Shown piece by piece: positions 37,875 to 49,348 of a stretch of 64,000 bases of DNA. Position numbers and translations under genes: made by a program. The notes beneath the pieces are model-generated. The model was not told where the DNA came from and did not search any database. It saw only the letters and a list, made by a program, of their open reading frames with translations. Numbering within the stretch: position 1 is the first letter of the stretch; every line of letters begins with the position of its first letter. Where the stretch lies: NCBI GenBank assembly GCA_946902985.2, contig OX336388.2, positions 126,085,894 to 126,149,893 on the forward strand. The letters run 5' to 3'. Source of the stretch: Meconema thalassinum (taxonomy: Eukaryota; Arthropoda; Insecta; Orthoptera; Tettigoniidae).

Positions 37875-38790
37875 AATTTGTTATCATTGCTCTACCCAGA
37901 GCCAAGAAGTTACGTACCTGCCACCGCAGGAGCGTCGGAAAACTTCCATGTAACAGTTGGTGTTCACCTAGCTTCGGCCCTGTCACCATTGCTGTTCATT
38001 ATGGTCATGGACACGGTTACTGCAGATCTACAACAACCGTTACCTTGGACCAATCTTTACGCTGATGACGTCATGTTGGCAGCTCAAAAGGAATTGGATC
38101 TCCAACATCAAGACCAGGAATGGAGTGATCGGTCAAGTCAATACGGCCTGTGGCTTAACAAAGCTAAAACGGAATATATGACATCGGATGCAGGAGAAAT
38201 CGGAACAATCCAAGTCGACGGCGATGATCTGCCTGAAACGACAAAATTTACATATCTTGGCTCTACGATAACTGCTGAATGTCATCTCACCGAGGAGGTC
38301 GACGTATGCATTAATGCTACGTGGATGAAGTGGCGAACAACGACAGGTGTCATGTGTGATCGCCAGATGAAAGACCATCTAAATTCGAAGATTTACCGCA
38401 GTGTCATTCGTCCCGTAGCGTTTTATAGTACTGAATGTTGGCCGCACCAAGAAAGCGGATCGTCGGCTAAGTGCCATGGAGACCAAGATGCTTAGATGGA
38501 CAGCAGGCATTACTAGGTTGGATCACGTCCCCAATCAAAGAATAAGGGAACGATTTGGTGTCGCGGCAATCAACAACAAAATGCGTGAGGGTCGTCTGCG
38601 ATGGTTTGGGCAAGTGCTACGGTCAGGAGTGAACACCATTGCAAAACAGGGCTACACACTGGAGGTCGCCGGGAAAAGACCAAAGGGGCGACCGAGACAA
38701 CGTTGGGCCGATACACTGCACAGGGATCTGAAAAGCGTCAACCTACATCCGGACAGGGCCAATGCACAGGTCAAAATCAAAATCTAGGAG
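37875..38790 (+). pseudogene. 5'-truncated BovB/RTE-like LINE ORF2 end
   Basis: Reads from the RT palm: LASALSPLLFIMVMDTVT, LYADDVMLAA (catalytic DD), WLNKAKTEYM, FTYLGSTIT, then after a frame shift near 38455 MLRWTAGITRLDHVPNQRIR, RLRWFGQVLRS, KRPKGRPRQRWADTL and a stop at 38785-38787. These are C-terminal signatures of RTE/BovB-type proteins. The N-terminal endonuclease is missing; frame break and truncation make it dead. Confidence 0.82.
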
Positions 38791-38799
38791 GACAAAATT

Positions 38800-39780
38800 A
38801 TTTATTTTCATAATTTTAAAAGTAAAATGTATTACTTCTACAGATTCTCATATAATTGCCGCTCACTATTCTGGGATATAAACGCATCTTAGTGTAAATC
38901 TGTCACCACTATTCGAGCAGTCTGAATTGAAGGGTGAATGTGGCTGTGGTTTGGTTGTCTTTGTGGTTAGTGTGATGCTTGAAGATGGAACATGCAGCTG
39001 AAGGTATGATCTTTGTAACGTGTTTCAGTTATTAATGGGAGTAATTGTTACGTAATTTTAGCTATATTTGCATTATATAATATTTAACTATTATTTTTAA
39101 AATATATTTTCACTTAAATTTTTAGTATGTCGCGTCACTCTGCGTCACTTTCTACTTAATGTTAAAAGGTAGATAAAGTCTTGTAGTTTACGCCTGTTAT
39201 AAGTTTTTTTGCATCTTTTTTGCAACTTACTTAGTTATTTTACGTTTTAGAAGATGAGCGCAACCAGTTCTCGCACGTTTACAACTGTTTTAAGTACTGG
39301 ATTCGATGATTATGTCACTTTGTGACTTTGTTAAAAGTAAATTAGGGGTAGAAAATTGTTCTGAAGAGATAACTGAATGCTCTATCCAACTCCTAGTCAT
39401 AGACAATTTCTTGCATGTGTAGACGTAGCTTAAAAAAGGTCTTAACTGATGTTTAATATGAAGTAAACAAATGATATACGTTGCTTTCACTCTAAATTCA
39501 TGATTAAAACCTAAAACTAATTTTGTCGCCCTAGATTTCGATTTTGACCCACTGTGCAATGACCGAGTAAAGTGGATACAGCAGATTCACATACCGGACC
39601 CTGCCACGAGGCGGGACAAACGCTAAAGAAAAAGAGGAAAGAAGAAGATTGATCATATCCGAGCCCTCACACCCCAATGACGCAGCTCATCCCCCTTCAG
39701 AAGTTAATCCTAGTTACGTCACTGACACTGACAGAGACCAACAAGTAATGTATCTCCTACTTGAATGACGTGTTTCTTAC
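38800..39780. other. Gene-free stretch
   Basis: AT-rich, no motif-bearing frame on either strand and no clear repeat edge apart from a short purine-rich segment near 39610-39650. Confidence 0.5.
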
Positions 39781-39998
39781 AGTCCCACGTGGTGTAGTGG
39801 CTAGCATTATTTGCTGATTCCCCGGAGGTCCGAGTTGGATTCCCGGCTCTCCCAAGAAATTTTAAACCTGGGCGAAGAATCTTATAATTTAAACTCAGCA
39901 ACAAATACAATAAAATCTGTCTTCAACGGAAACGAACAACAAGACTCGCAAAATTTACCGATGAAGATAGGTTTCCGGATAACGGAAATAAATAAATA
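39781..39998 (+). repeat. tRNA-like SINE with AAAT tail
   Basis: GTGGTGTAGTGGCTAGCA (box A) and GAGTTGGATTCCCGGC (box B-like), then a short body, ending in (AAAT)n at about 39990. Ends without a complete acceptor stem. Confidence 0.6.
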
Positions 39999-40009
39999 AA
40001 TAAAATAAT

Positions 40010-40508
40010 AATCGTCGTCGTCGGCTGTAACTCGATTCCGAGTAAACATACTTCTTCCTGCATAGAGCTTTTCAAACTAGCTTGTGGATGTGTTTCTGAT
40101 GGCTGAACAGGCCAATCCTGGCATGAAACATGCGCCCACATAAATTGCACTGAATGGTCGGGGGAGGGCGGGGTTGTAATTGACGAAGCTTCCTTGCTTG
40201 TCGTTTGGCCTCTCCATGTCTGCGACGTTCTTCTCCAAATAAGTTGACAGCGTTCGATGTTGTGTTCTGCCACAGTAAACGGTCCGCAGCAGATGTTTCC
40301 CATGAGTGGATGTCTATACCAGTCGTCGTCATGATGTGTTTTAACTGGTCTTTATAACGCTTCAAAGGGGCCCCATGAGGTCTAGTGCCGGAGCAAAGTT
40401 CACCATAAAGGAATTGACGTGGAAGCCTGGTATCACGCATACGGTGAGTATGGCCTAACCGTCTCAGTTGATGAGCAATGATAGTTGTCTCAATGCTATT
40501 GAGATGGG
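40010..40508 (-). pseudogene. LINE ORF2 C-terminal half, downstream piece
   Basis: Minus strand: SIETTIIAHQLRRLGHTHRM then an open piece (40440-40072) RDTRLPRQFLYGEL, GAPLKRYKDQLK, ending in a C2H2-type finger CNLCGRMFHARIGLFSHQKH. It is the continuation of 44501-44785; the two were separated by hAT copy B, whose 8-bp TSD sits at the break. A GAC/AAAT-rich tail lies at 40005-40025. Confidence 0.82.
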
Positions 40509-40649
40509 TAAAGACCTGCGCGGATGCGGATATACGCGGATAAACCCGCGGATATCCGCAAAATATTTCACCACGCGGATGTAATTTGCATGGCTGTGCG
40601 GATAGCGGATAAGCTGCGGATAATGTTTGGAGAAAATTTGCGGATAGTT

Positions 40650-41773
40650 TTCAGAATACAATGTGGAACTTACGATAATATCACATATTTGACATGCCAA
40701 TCTACAGCTTCATGCTTAAAAGAGGAATACTCATATAATGCGTACGAAATATTCAGGCACGTTTTGAATATTATTTTACCCACATGCTTTCAAATAAGTT
40801 ACATATTTTAAGTACTGTATGTTTGTAGTAGATGGTCTTGTAATCTCACTGCCATTATTACTACACGTACGAGATACCATGCTGTCAATGAGCTTGTTAG
40901 TTCATCGTGGTGACATCATCAACATTTCCTCAAGTCAGCTATACTTCGCAGTCTAAGCTATCCTGGAAGATCTGTAGATTTATTTCCAACTTGGCACTGA
41001 AACACGTGGGCTGTGATATTGCAACGGAGAGAATTATGTCATCAACTATGCGAACATGGATGGATCAAGAGGCAGAAGGGTGATGACAGACTTTGAATTT
41101 CCGGCCAAATGTCAATCCATTTCTCCAAGCGTAAAGAGAAGTCACTTGTTAGTGAATGTTACCGCGACCGGGAGTTTGAACATCATTTCACCAACATGGA
41201 TCAAATATCTACTAAAATAAATTAAGGCGAATATTCTATAGTGCGTGAATCAAAGCTCAAGTCAACGATATAGCAGACATTTGGTTACGTTTTCAATGGA
41301 AACGAAAAGATGAACGATATAGTAGGGTGTTTTACCTGTAAAAACGTGTATTCACACTCAGGACACAAATCAGGCACATCAAACTTACTGCGGCACACGT
41401 GCATTCCTGGAAAATAATAAACTAGAAGATGCTGCACCAAATCGTATAGGCCTATAGCGTACAAAACAAAACGTTTTAGTGCGATATGGATATTTTTATA
41501 TTATGTGTAAATAAAAAATAGTTCTAGCACCCGAAATTGTTGAATATCATTACTAGGACCCGGATATTTATGACATATCATAATTTTCCGTTATATTTCT
41601 TCCATAACAAATGTAAGATGATGGTTTAAGCTAAGTCATTAAGCATAATTAACAGTCTGAACTGAAAAGGGTTGCAATTCTGGCTGTATAACATTCATTT
41701 TAAACATAGCATAGGGCAACGACTTTCTCCTCAAATGTCTATGGTTTAAGACTTTATGCTTTATCTAATAAAT
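40650..41773. other. Interior of hAT copy B without a gene
   Basis: No transposase motif (no BED finger, no hATC) is visible in any frame. 41520-41770 matches blocks of copy A (GGACCCGGATATTTATGACA, CTGAACTGAAAAGGGTTGCA, ATGCTTTATCTAA). This is a non-autonomous element. Confidence 0.6.
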
Positions 41774-43303
41774 TAACAAGTAGTCCCGTGAAGAACTATA
41801 CAGCCTATTTTCATATATCCTACTCATGTTAACAGCCACTATCAACATACAAAATTTCAGTTTGATTGCTCTAATAGATTCGTAGATATTGAGAACCGCC
41901 TAAATATTTTGGATGGTCGCCATGTTGGATTTTATACATGTAGGTCCTAGAGTTATGTACTGTTAGATGAAGATTATTGTGTACGTGTAGCATTCAAACT
42001 TCAATCGCATGATTAGGACACAAGAAGTAACAAGGAGATTTTAAAATTTCGCACAGCTGCCATCTTGTGGTTATGGAAACAATTGAAATAAATTAGATGC
42101 CAGTGGATTAACATTCGTATAAGGATTTACTGTACCAAGTTTCACTGCACTCGGATGATTAAATTGCGAGAAACATCCATGTGAATATATATACTTCGCG
42201 TCGCCGCCTTGTTGGATTTGTGATCACCAGGTTATTTAAAGTCCTATAGGTGAACTTAAGTACATAGCCCCTATGAACATCAAAAAATTCAGTTTGATTG
42301 CTATAATAGATTCGTAGATATTCAGAGCCGTCTAAATATTTCGGATGGTCGCCATGTTGGATTGTTAAATGTTTAGGCCATAGAGTCATGTACCATTAAA
42401 GTAAAATTATTGCGTAGGTTCATTATTCAAACTTTCACTTCGATCTCATGAATACAACACAAGAAATAAAAACTGAATTTTAAATTCGCACAGACGCCAT
42501 CTTGAGGTTATGTAAACAATTGAACTAAATTAGATATCAGTGTATTAGAATGTGTATAAAAATTTCCTGTACCAGATTTCATTGCGTTTGGAATATTAAA
42601 TCGCGAGATAGGTCTATTTAAAATTTTCTAATTCGCTTGGCCGCCATGCTCGTTTTTTAGTTAACCGGTTTTGAAAGTCTTACAAATGAACTTCCAGTAG
42701 TGCCCTTTATCTCCGTACAAAATTTCAGGGTGTTACCGCTAATAGTTTCAGAGATATAGAATGCCGGTGAAATATCTTGCACAGCCGCCATCTTGTGGTT
42801 ATGTAAACAATTGAACGAAGTTAGATGTCGGTGCATTACAATGTGTATAAACATACACTGTACCAAGTTTCATTGCGTTTGGTTGGTTAAATCGCGAGAA
42901 ACGTCTATTTAAAAGTCGCAAATTCGCTTGGCCGCCATGTTGGTTTCGTAGTTACCAGTTTTTCAAATGTCACATAAGTGAACTTCTAGTAGTTTCCTTT
43001 ATCACCGTAATAAATTCCAGGGTGATATCGGGAATATTTTCGGAGATATTGAATGCTGGTGAAATATTTCGCACAGCCGCCATGTTGGATTGGTGAGACG
43101 TAACAAAATTTGAAGGGCACGGTCGGGGTCGCCCGGAATAGTGTTACGAACTTACCGAGTTTCATTGAAATCGCTCCTGCCGTTTAGAATTTATTAGGGG
43201 GACACACACACACACCTCACACACACACGCACACACACACACACGGACAAAAGGTAATCTCATAAGCCTATTTTTTTTTTCAAAATTGAAAATTGGCTAA
43301 AAG
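41774..43303 (+). repeat. YY1/PHO-motif repeat, copy 2 (most complete)
   Basis: Starts ACAAGTAGTCCCGTGAAGAA and ends with the AAGCCTATTTT..AAAATTGAAAATTGGCT hairpin. Motif positions: 41928, 42058, 42199 (variant CGCCGCCTTGTTGG), 42350, 42495, 42642, 42786, 42933, 43078; the last five spacings are 144-147 bp. (CA)n run at 43202-43245. Confidence 0.9.
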
Positions 43304-43315
43304 TAATATTGTAAT

Positions 43316-44470
43316 ATCAGCGGATTTCGATAAAAGTCATGTGGATGTGGGGCGGATGCGGATAACAGTCGCGCGGATGCGGGACGGATAACAGTCGCGC
43401 GGATGCGGGACGGATAACAGCCATGCGGATGCGGGGAGGATGCGGATAACAGTCGTGCGGATGCGGGGAGGATGCGGATAACAGCCATGCGGATGTAGAT
43501 AACAGTCGTGCGGATGAGGGACGGATAACAGCCATGCGGATGCGGGGAGGATGCGGATAACAGTCGTGCGGATGCGGGGAGGATGCGGATAACAGCCATG
43601 CGGATGTAGATAACAGTCGTGCGGATGAGGGACGGATAACAGCCATGCGGATGCGGGGAGGATGCGGATAACAGTCGTGCGGATGCGGGGAGGATGAGGA
43701 TAACAGCCATGCGGATGTAGATAACAGTCGTGCGGATGCGGTACGGATAACAGCCATGCGGATGCGGGGAGGATGCGGATAACAGTCGTGCGGATGCGGG
43801 ACGGATAACAGCCATGCGGATGCAGATAACAGTCGTGCGGATGCGGTACGGATAACAGCCATGCGGATGCGGGGAGGATGCGGATAACAGTCGTGCGGAT
43901 GCGGGACGGATAACAGCCATGCGGATGCGGGGAGGATGAGGATAACAGCCATGCGGATGTAGATAACAGTCGTGCGGATGCGGGACGGATAATAGCCATG
44001 CGGATGCGTGGCGGATACGGATAACAGCCATGTGGATGCGGGGAGGATGCGGATAACAGCCATGCGGATGCGGGCCGGATACGGATACTAGCCATGCGGA
44101 TGCGGGACGGATAACAGCCATGGGGATGCAGATAACAGTCGTGCGGATGCGGTACGGATAACAGCCATGCGGATGCGGGGAGGATGCGGATAACAGTCGT
44201 GCGGATGCGGGACGGATAACAGCCATGCGGATGCGGGGAGGATGAGGATAACAGCCATGCGGATGTAGATAACAGTCGTGCGGATGCGGGACGGATAACA
44301 GCCATGCGGATGTAGATAACAGTCGTGCGGATGCGGGACGGATAATAGCCATGCGGATGCGTGGCGGATACGGATAACAGCCATGTGGATGCCGGGAGGA
44401 TGCGGATAACAGCCATGCGGATGCGGGCCGGATACGGATACTAGCCATGCGGATGTGGGGCGGATGCGGA
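43316..44470. repeat. 1.15-kb GCGGATAACAG minisatellite
   Basis: Units of 21-45 bp built from GCGGATAACAGYCRTGCGGATG, GCGGGACGGATAACAG and GGGGAGGATGCGGATAACAG, arranged in a higher-order pattern of roughly 110-170 bp that repeats (compare 43480-43630 with 43600-43740). All three minus-strand frames lack stops over hundreds of codons (Arg/Ile/Pro/His/Ala-rich), which is a property of the unit and not evidence of a protein. Confidence 0.95.
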
Positions 44471-44500
44471 TAACGTTTTGGTTATCCGCGCAGGGCTCTA

Positions 44501-44785
44501 GAGATGGGCTCTCTCGAGAACTGCAGTGTTGGTAACGTAGTCCTGCCACTTGATGTTCAAGATGTATCTCATCTTTTGTTGGTGGAAGCGCTCAAGTTTC
44601 CTGATATCACGGCGATAGAGTGTCCAAGTTTCACAGCCATACAGTCGCGTTGAGATGACGACAACTTTGTACACCATGAGTTGGGTATGCATCTTTAGGT
44701 TTTTATTCATGAAGACTCTGTGCATTAAGCGGCCAAATGCTGCATGCGCTGCCCCAATTCTTTTGTCAACATCATGAACATACTG
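44501..44785 (-). pseudogene. LINE ORF2 piece upstream of the hAT copy B break
   Basis: Minus strand: VHDVDKRIGAAHAAFGRLMH, LYGCETWTLYRRDIRKLERF, MRYILNIKWQDYVTN, AVLERAHL, i.e. the RT thumb region of a RTE-like LINE. It leads directly into the piece at 40508-40010 once the hAT and one TSD copy are removed. The 5' side is lost at about 44785. Confidence 0.85.
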
Positions 44786-44862
44786 AAAAAAATAAATAAA
44801 TGGTGTACTTACCTTATTAAGTGTTAAAGAAGGCTTTCCAGTCGGTCAACACAAATTGTGGT

Positions 44863-45127
44863 TGCCACGGTGGGTGAGTGGTTATCGAGTCGGACTACCA
44901 ACCCCAAGCTTGCAGGTTCGCTCCTGGCCGTGGTAAGTGATTTTGAAAGGTGGAAAAAATCACGACACTCTATACGTTGTTGGCATGTTAAAGAACCCAT
45001 TTGAATTCAGTAGGCCGTGTTCATGATGTCAAATTTAATCTCGGGATTTTCCCCCAACACAAAGTTCCTCATTTCTCTACTAGAAAGTGCTGTAGTTCCA
45101 AGATATCTAACCTCCTTGACTTTCATA
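44863..45127 (+). repeat. SINE Z, copy 2
   Basis: CCACGGTGGGTGAGTGGTTA head, box B GCAGGTTCGCTCCTGG, body collinear with 30806-31080. Immediately upstream (44835-44855) is a CAGTCGGTCAACAC fragment of the fold-back family at 8180-9052. Confidence 0.8.
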
Positions 45128-45386
45128 GTACTCCATGAATGATTTCCATCGGGCTCTGTTTGCTGCCAAGTTCTTCACTTCTCTCCAAGTTTTTCCAGTT
45201 TTTCTGGTCTCCTCTTCAATGGTGCGTTTCCAAGTCTTCCTTGGTCTTCCTAGTCTCCGAGCCCCTTGAGGATCCCAGTCCAGGTTGTTGGTTAGCTCTT
45301 TGCCACAGCTCTTCGTTTGGGATTATAACTGGCCATCGTATACTCAGAATTCGACGCAGACAACGATTGATGAATACTTGAAGTTG
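45128..45386 (-). pseudogene. RTE-like LINE, 3' coding piece (LINE R)
   Basis: Minus strand from 45386: QLQVFINRCLRRILSIRW, NEELWQRANQQ, then KTWK..EELG.KQSPMEIIHGVL and a stop. It is the C-terminal third of an ORF2 whose upstream parts lie at 52580-52605 and 53345-53670. Its continuity was destroyed by three later insertions. A deletion or shift lies inside (the GHV and GRPRKTWK blocks are condensed). Confidence 0.8.
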
Positions 45387-45645
45387 TTAGTTAGTTAGTT
45401 ATTGTTGTTTTAAGGGGCGGAACTACGAGGTCATCTGCCCCTCTTAACACAGATTAAAGAATACAAATTTTGAGTTGAATTTAAAATTTTGAGGTGGACA
45501 TCTAAATTTAAAAAGACCAAAAATTAATAAAACAAAAAACAAACAATTAAATAAAAAATTATAAAAATAAACAAAAATTACGGAAAAAACAAAAAATTAT
45601 CATTCAAAAACGAACAAGTCGTTGAGTCAATGTTCACTGGAAAAT

Positions 45646-48600
45646 TTAGATTGCTGGCCCTAACCCACTCTCACTTATAAAGCGGATAACGCGATCAGCA
45701 GCCACCGCGTCATCGGCTAATATAAGTTTGAGTGTCGTCTGCAAACCAAGGTTTCTTCGCAACTCAGCAAGATCCACACACTGGGTGAAAATGTGGGCCA
45801 CGGTGAATACGGCTCCACAGGTACAAAGTGGGGGGTCTTCCCTTCTCATTAGGTATGAGTGGGTGGATCTTGTATGACCTATCCTTAGCCTACACAAAAT
45901 GACGGACTCTCTCCGGGCCCGGAAGGAGCTCCGCCACACGCGAGTAGTTCCCTTGATCGCTCTCAGTTTACTGGGCAGTGGGTCAGCTAGCCACTGACTC
46001 TCCCAAAAAGCCAGAACTTGTAGGCGTAACTGAGAGCGAATATCTCTAGCGGGTACCTCCATTGGTCGAGGTGGTAGTGATACCGCCTCTTTTGCAGCTT
46101 GATCCGCTAACTCATTTCCCGCAATTCCCATGTGGCTTGGAAGCCACAGAAAGGTGATTCGAGTGTCAGCGTGGCACAGCCCGGCTAGTAGGTCGTGGAT
46201 TCGCTGCACTAGGGGGTGTTGCGGGAAACATGTAGCAATTGACTGCAACGAACTCAAAGAGTCGGTACACACGAGAAAGTGGATTCGTGCATCCTGTAGT
46301 GCAAACTGCAGAGCTTCATAGATGGCAACGAGCTCCGCAGTAAACACACTACAGGCCTCAGGCAAAGAGATCTTGGTATTTGCACCGTCAATAACGTAAG
46401 CACAACCCACTTTCTCGTCCACCTTCGAACCATCCGTGTATAGAATGCCAGCGTCCGGAAATTGGTGAACTATGCTGTGGAACTGCCTCCGGTAAACGGA
46501 CGCATCCGTGTTCACCTTAGGACCTTGGTGAAGATCTAACCGAATTTCCGGACGCGGGACTTGCCACGGAGGCACCTCGCTAGATGTCCGGATCATACAG
46601 GGACCTACAGCCACTCCTATTTCAGTACACGAGCTATCAAGTCTAATACCAACCGGCCGAGTGGCACGAGGCCGGTTGGCGTACCCCTGGTGGTTTTGGG
46701 TACCGAAGAGAGCTTGATAGGTCGGGTGTTGCGGCATTTGACGCACATTGGCAGCATATGCTAAAAGCATATGTTGGCGTCTATAATTTAAAGGTGGAAC
46801 ACCCGATTCGGCAAGTAGGCTGGGTATCGGGCTGGTCCGGAAGGCACCGGTAGCCAGCCTAACGCCACTATGGTGGATACTGTCCAGCATTTTCAAGGTT
46901 GCCGGCCTTGCTGAACCGTATGCCGCAGAACCATAGTCTAGCCGGGACAGGACGAGGGCTTGGTAGAACCGTAGCAGCACCGCACGGTCAGCCCCCCACG
47001 TAGTGCCACTAAGAAACCTGAGCATGTTCAGTTTCCTGAGACATGTCATTTTCAATTGCCGTATATGGTGCTGCCACGTTAACTTGCTGTCAAAATGGAG
47101 CCCCAGGAAGCGATAAGTGTCAACCAACGGCAACGCAGCATCCCTGAGATGTAGTTCAGGGTGTAAATGTAGCCTCCGTAGCCGACAAAAATGGACGACG
47201 GAGGTTTTCGCTGCTGAAAAACGAAAACCCCGGTCGTGAGCCCACCTGTCGACCCGGTTGATAGCTAGCTGCAATTGCCGTTCCACGACTGCCATACTTC
47301 CAGAGCTGTAATGCAGAGCTAAATCGTCTACATACAGCGATGGAACTACCGCGGACCCGGCGGCGGCAACAATGCCATTAATGGCAATCGCGAACAAGGT
47401 GACACTCAGCACTGAACCCTGAGGAACTCCATTTTCTTGGGTATAATATTGCGATAATGTCCTACCGACCCTTACACGGAAGAGTCGGACGGACATGAAA
47501 TTCGCAATAAAAGTCGGTAAGTTACCACGGAGTCCCCACTTGTGAAGGGTGGAAAGGATCCCGTAGCGCCATGTGGTGTCGTAGGCTTTCTCTAGGTCAA
47601 AGAAAACCGTGACTAGGTGCTGCTTTCGGAAAAAAGCCTCCTGTATGGCGCTCTCAAGTCGCACCAGATGGTCAGTGGTGGACCTATGAGAGCGAAATCC
47701 ACATTGGTACTCAGACAGGAGACCTTTATCCTCCAAGAACCACACCAGTCGACGGTTCACCATCTTTTCGAGCAGCTTACATAGGCCATTTGTCAAACAA
47801 ATGGGCCTATAGCTGCTTACAAACTTGGGATTCTTTCCAGCCTTAGGAATCGGTATTACGATCCCCTCTCGCCATTGAGATGGAAACTCCCCTTCAATCC
47901 ATATACGATTGAAGAGGATCAACAGTTTTTTAATACTGGAATCGCACAGATGTTTTAACATTTGATTATGTATGTTATCCGGTCCAGGAGCCGTATCCCT
48001 GCACAGTGCAAGCGCACTGCGCAGTTCCCATTCAGAGAATGGTACATTATAGGACTCCGAAGCAGCAGTGGCAAAGGATAAGGGGTGAGTCTCTGCCTCC
48101 CGCTTCAGAGTCAGAAACGTAGGATCGTAACTCCCGGAGCAGGATACATCGGAGAAGTGCGAGCCAATGCTGTTGGCAATGGCGAGATGGTCCGTGATGA
48201 TGTCTCCATTGATGGACACTCCGGGTATCGACAGTGATGTCGGGAGTCCAGAGATCCGACGAAGCTTAGTCCACACTTGAGATGAAGGAGTATGCGCCGT
48301 CATGGACGACACATACTTTTCCCACGTCGTTTTCTTACTCTCCCGAATCAGATATCGGGCTCTAGCACGCATCCTTCTGAAGGTGATAAGGTTGGCCATA
48401 GTGTTTTGCCTCCGATAGCATTTGAAAGCACGTCGACGATCTTTAATGGCTGCTGCAATCTCGGCTGTCCACCAAGGGACAAGCTTCCGGCGTGAGTTGC
48501 CGGACGAGGAAGGTATTGTTTCCTCAGCAGCAGCCAAAATACCATTCGTTATGTGAATGGTATGATCGTCGACACTCTCAAAGGTATCTTCGGCAAACAC

Positions 48601-49320
48601 CGCGCGTGCCGTGAAAGTTGGCCAATCAGCCCGACGGAGAAGCCATCGACTTGGTAACTCGATGGCTCTCTGGTTCGGAAGAGTAACGATAATTGGAAAA
48701 TGGTCACTATTACAAAGGTCATCGTGTACACCCCACTGTAGCAGGGGAACCAGCGCACGACTGCACAGGGTAATATCGATACTTGAATAAGTACCGTGTG
48801 CAATAGAGAAGTGCGTAGGTTCCCCTGTGTTCAACAGGCACAGGTCCAGCCGCCTGATCAGCCTCTCAAAATCTCTCCCTTTACCGCTAGTGGTAGCGGA
48901 GCCCCAGATGGTGTTGTGGGCATTAACATCTCCCAGAAGGAGAAAAGGAGGGGGGAGCTGAGAGACTAGATCCACCAGCTGGTCGTAATCCGGCTGAGAA
49001 TCAGGCGGGATGTACACGTTACATACTGTTGCCATTACTGGCAACGAAGTACGAACTGCAACTGCCTCTAGCTGAGTACGCAACGGCACCTCTTCACTAA
49101 AGAGGCTAGAGTGGACGAGAGTGCAGACGCCACCAGCGGCCACAGCTCCGTACACCCGGTCTCTAGAGAAGAGTTTGAAGTGACGCATTGTTGTCTCATG
49201 TCCAGGACGAAACCTGGATTCCTGAAGACAGACAATGGTTGCCGAAAACGAAGATATTAATTGTCGTAACTCAGCGAGATGAACAGAATAGCTATTACAG
49301 TTCCATTGTAATAGTGCCAT
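45646..49320 (-). CDS. I-clade LINE ORF2: endonuclease, reverse transcriptase, RNase H (1224 aa)
   Basis: AP-endonuclease at 1-215: QWNCNS (N7), QESRF (E34), LLGDVNAHN (D131, N133), SDHFPI (D206, H207). RT about 440-740: APGPDNIHN, WREGIVIPIPK, SYRPICL, YQCGFRSHRST, FFDLEKAYD (D575), GVPQGSVLS, YVDDLALH (D665/D666). RNase H 955-1085: YTDGSK (D963), ELVAIYEAL (E996), CTDSLSS (D1020), SHMGIAGNELAD (D1073). A C-terminal C-x-C...H...C knuckle (CTCGAVFTVAHIFTQC) follows. RT plus RNase H with an APE endonuclease puts it in the I group rather than Jockey or R1. No breaks seen; a candidate active enzyme. The frame opens with ATG 28 bp after the ORF1 stop. Confidence 0.95.
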   Translation of the reverse strand: MALLQWNCNSYSVHLAELRQLISSFSATIVCLQESRFRPGHETTMRHFKLFSRDRVYGAVAAGGVCTLVHSSLFSEEVPLRTQLEAVAVRTSLPVMATVCNVYIPPDSQPDYDQLVDLVSQLPPPFLLLGDVNAHNTIWGSATTSGKGRDFERLIRRLDLCLLNTGEPTHFSIAHGTYSSIDITLCSRALVPLLQWGVHDDLCNSDHFPIIVTLPNQRAIELPSRWLLRRADWPTFTARAVFAEDTFESVDDHTIHITNGILAAAEETIPSSSGNSRRKLVPWWTAEIAAAIKDRRRAFKCYRRQNTMANLITFRRMRARARYLIRESKKTTWEKYVSSMTAHTPSSQVWTKLRRISGLPTSLSIPGVSINGDIITDHLAIANSIGSHFSDVSCSGSYDPTFLTLKREAETHPLSFATAASESYNVPFSEWELRSALALCRDTAPGPDNIHNQMLKHLCDSSIKKLLILFNRIWIEGEFPSQWREGIVIPIPKAGKNPKFVSSYRPICLTNGLCKLLEKMVNRRLVWFLEDKGLLSEYQCGFRSHRSTTDHLVRLESAIQEAFFRKQHLVTVFFDLEKAYDTTWRYGILSTLHKWGLRGNLPTFIANFMSVRLFRVRVGRTLSQYYTQENGVPQGSVLSVTLFAIAINGIVAAAGSAVVPSLYVDDLALHYSSGSMAVVERQLQLAINRVDRWAHDRGFRFSAAKTSVVHFCRLRRLHLHPELHLRDAALPLVDTYRFLGLHFDSKLTWQHHIRQLKMTCLRKLNMLRFLSGTTWGADRAVLLRFYQALVLSRLDYGSAAYGSARPATLKMLDSIHHSGVRLATGAFRTSPIPSLLAESGVPPLNYRRQHMLLAYAANVRQMPQHPTYQALFGTQNHQGYANRPRATRPVGIRLDSSCTEIGVAVGPCMIRTSSEVPPWQVPRPEIRLDLHQGPKVNTDASVYRRQFHSIVHQFPDAGILYTDGSKVDEKVGCAYVIDGANTKISLPEACSVFTAELVAIYEALQFALQDARIHFLVCTDSLSSLQSIATCFPQHPLVQRIHDLLAGLCHADTRITFLWLPSHMGIAGNELADQAAKEAVSLPPRPMEVPARDIRSQLRLQVLAFWESQWLADPLPSKLRAIKGTTRVWRSSFRARRESVILCRLRIGHTRSTHSYLMRREDPPLCTCGAVFTVAHIFTQCVDLAELRRNLGLQTTLKLILADDAVAADRVIRFISESGLGPAI

Positions 49321-49348
49321 GGTGTGGACTTAAGTAGAAGTTGGTCTT

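Larger units (their letters stand above)
40509..44500. mobile_element. hAT-like element with GCGGAT arrays, copy B, perfect 8-bp TSD
   Basis: Left end TAAAGACCTGCGCGGATGC, right end reversed TAGAGCCCTGCGCGGATAAC. GAGATGGG flanks at 40501-40508 and 44501-44508. It split a LINE whose two halves rejoin in frame order across the site. Inside: GCGGAT-rich left subterminal region (40509-40650), about 1.1 kb with no readable transposase, the YY1-type repeat copy 2, and a 1.15-kb minisatellite at the right end. Shared blocks with copy A confirm one family. Confidence 0.88.

Noticed and set aside
43316..44470. CRISPR-like array
   Set aside because: Units are contiguous and there are no unique spacers of constant size; the genome is eukaryotic and no cas genes are present.
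43297..44549. Four long overlapping open frames of 150-380 codons (Arg/Ile/Pro/His/Ala-rich) on the minus strand
   Set aside because: They are translations of the GCGGAT minisatellite; all three frames are open at once because the unit contains no stop codon.
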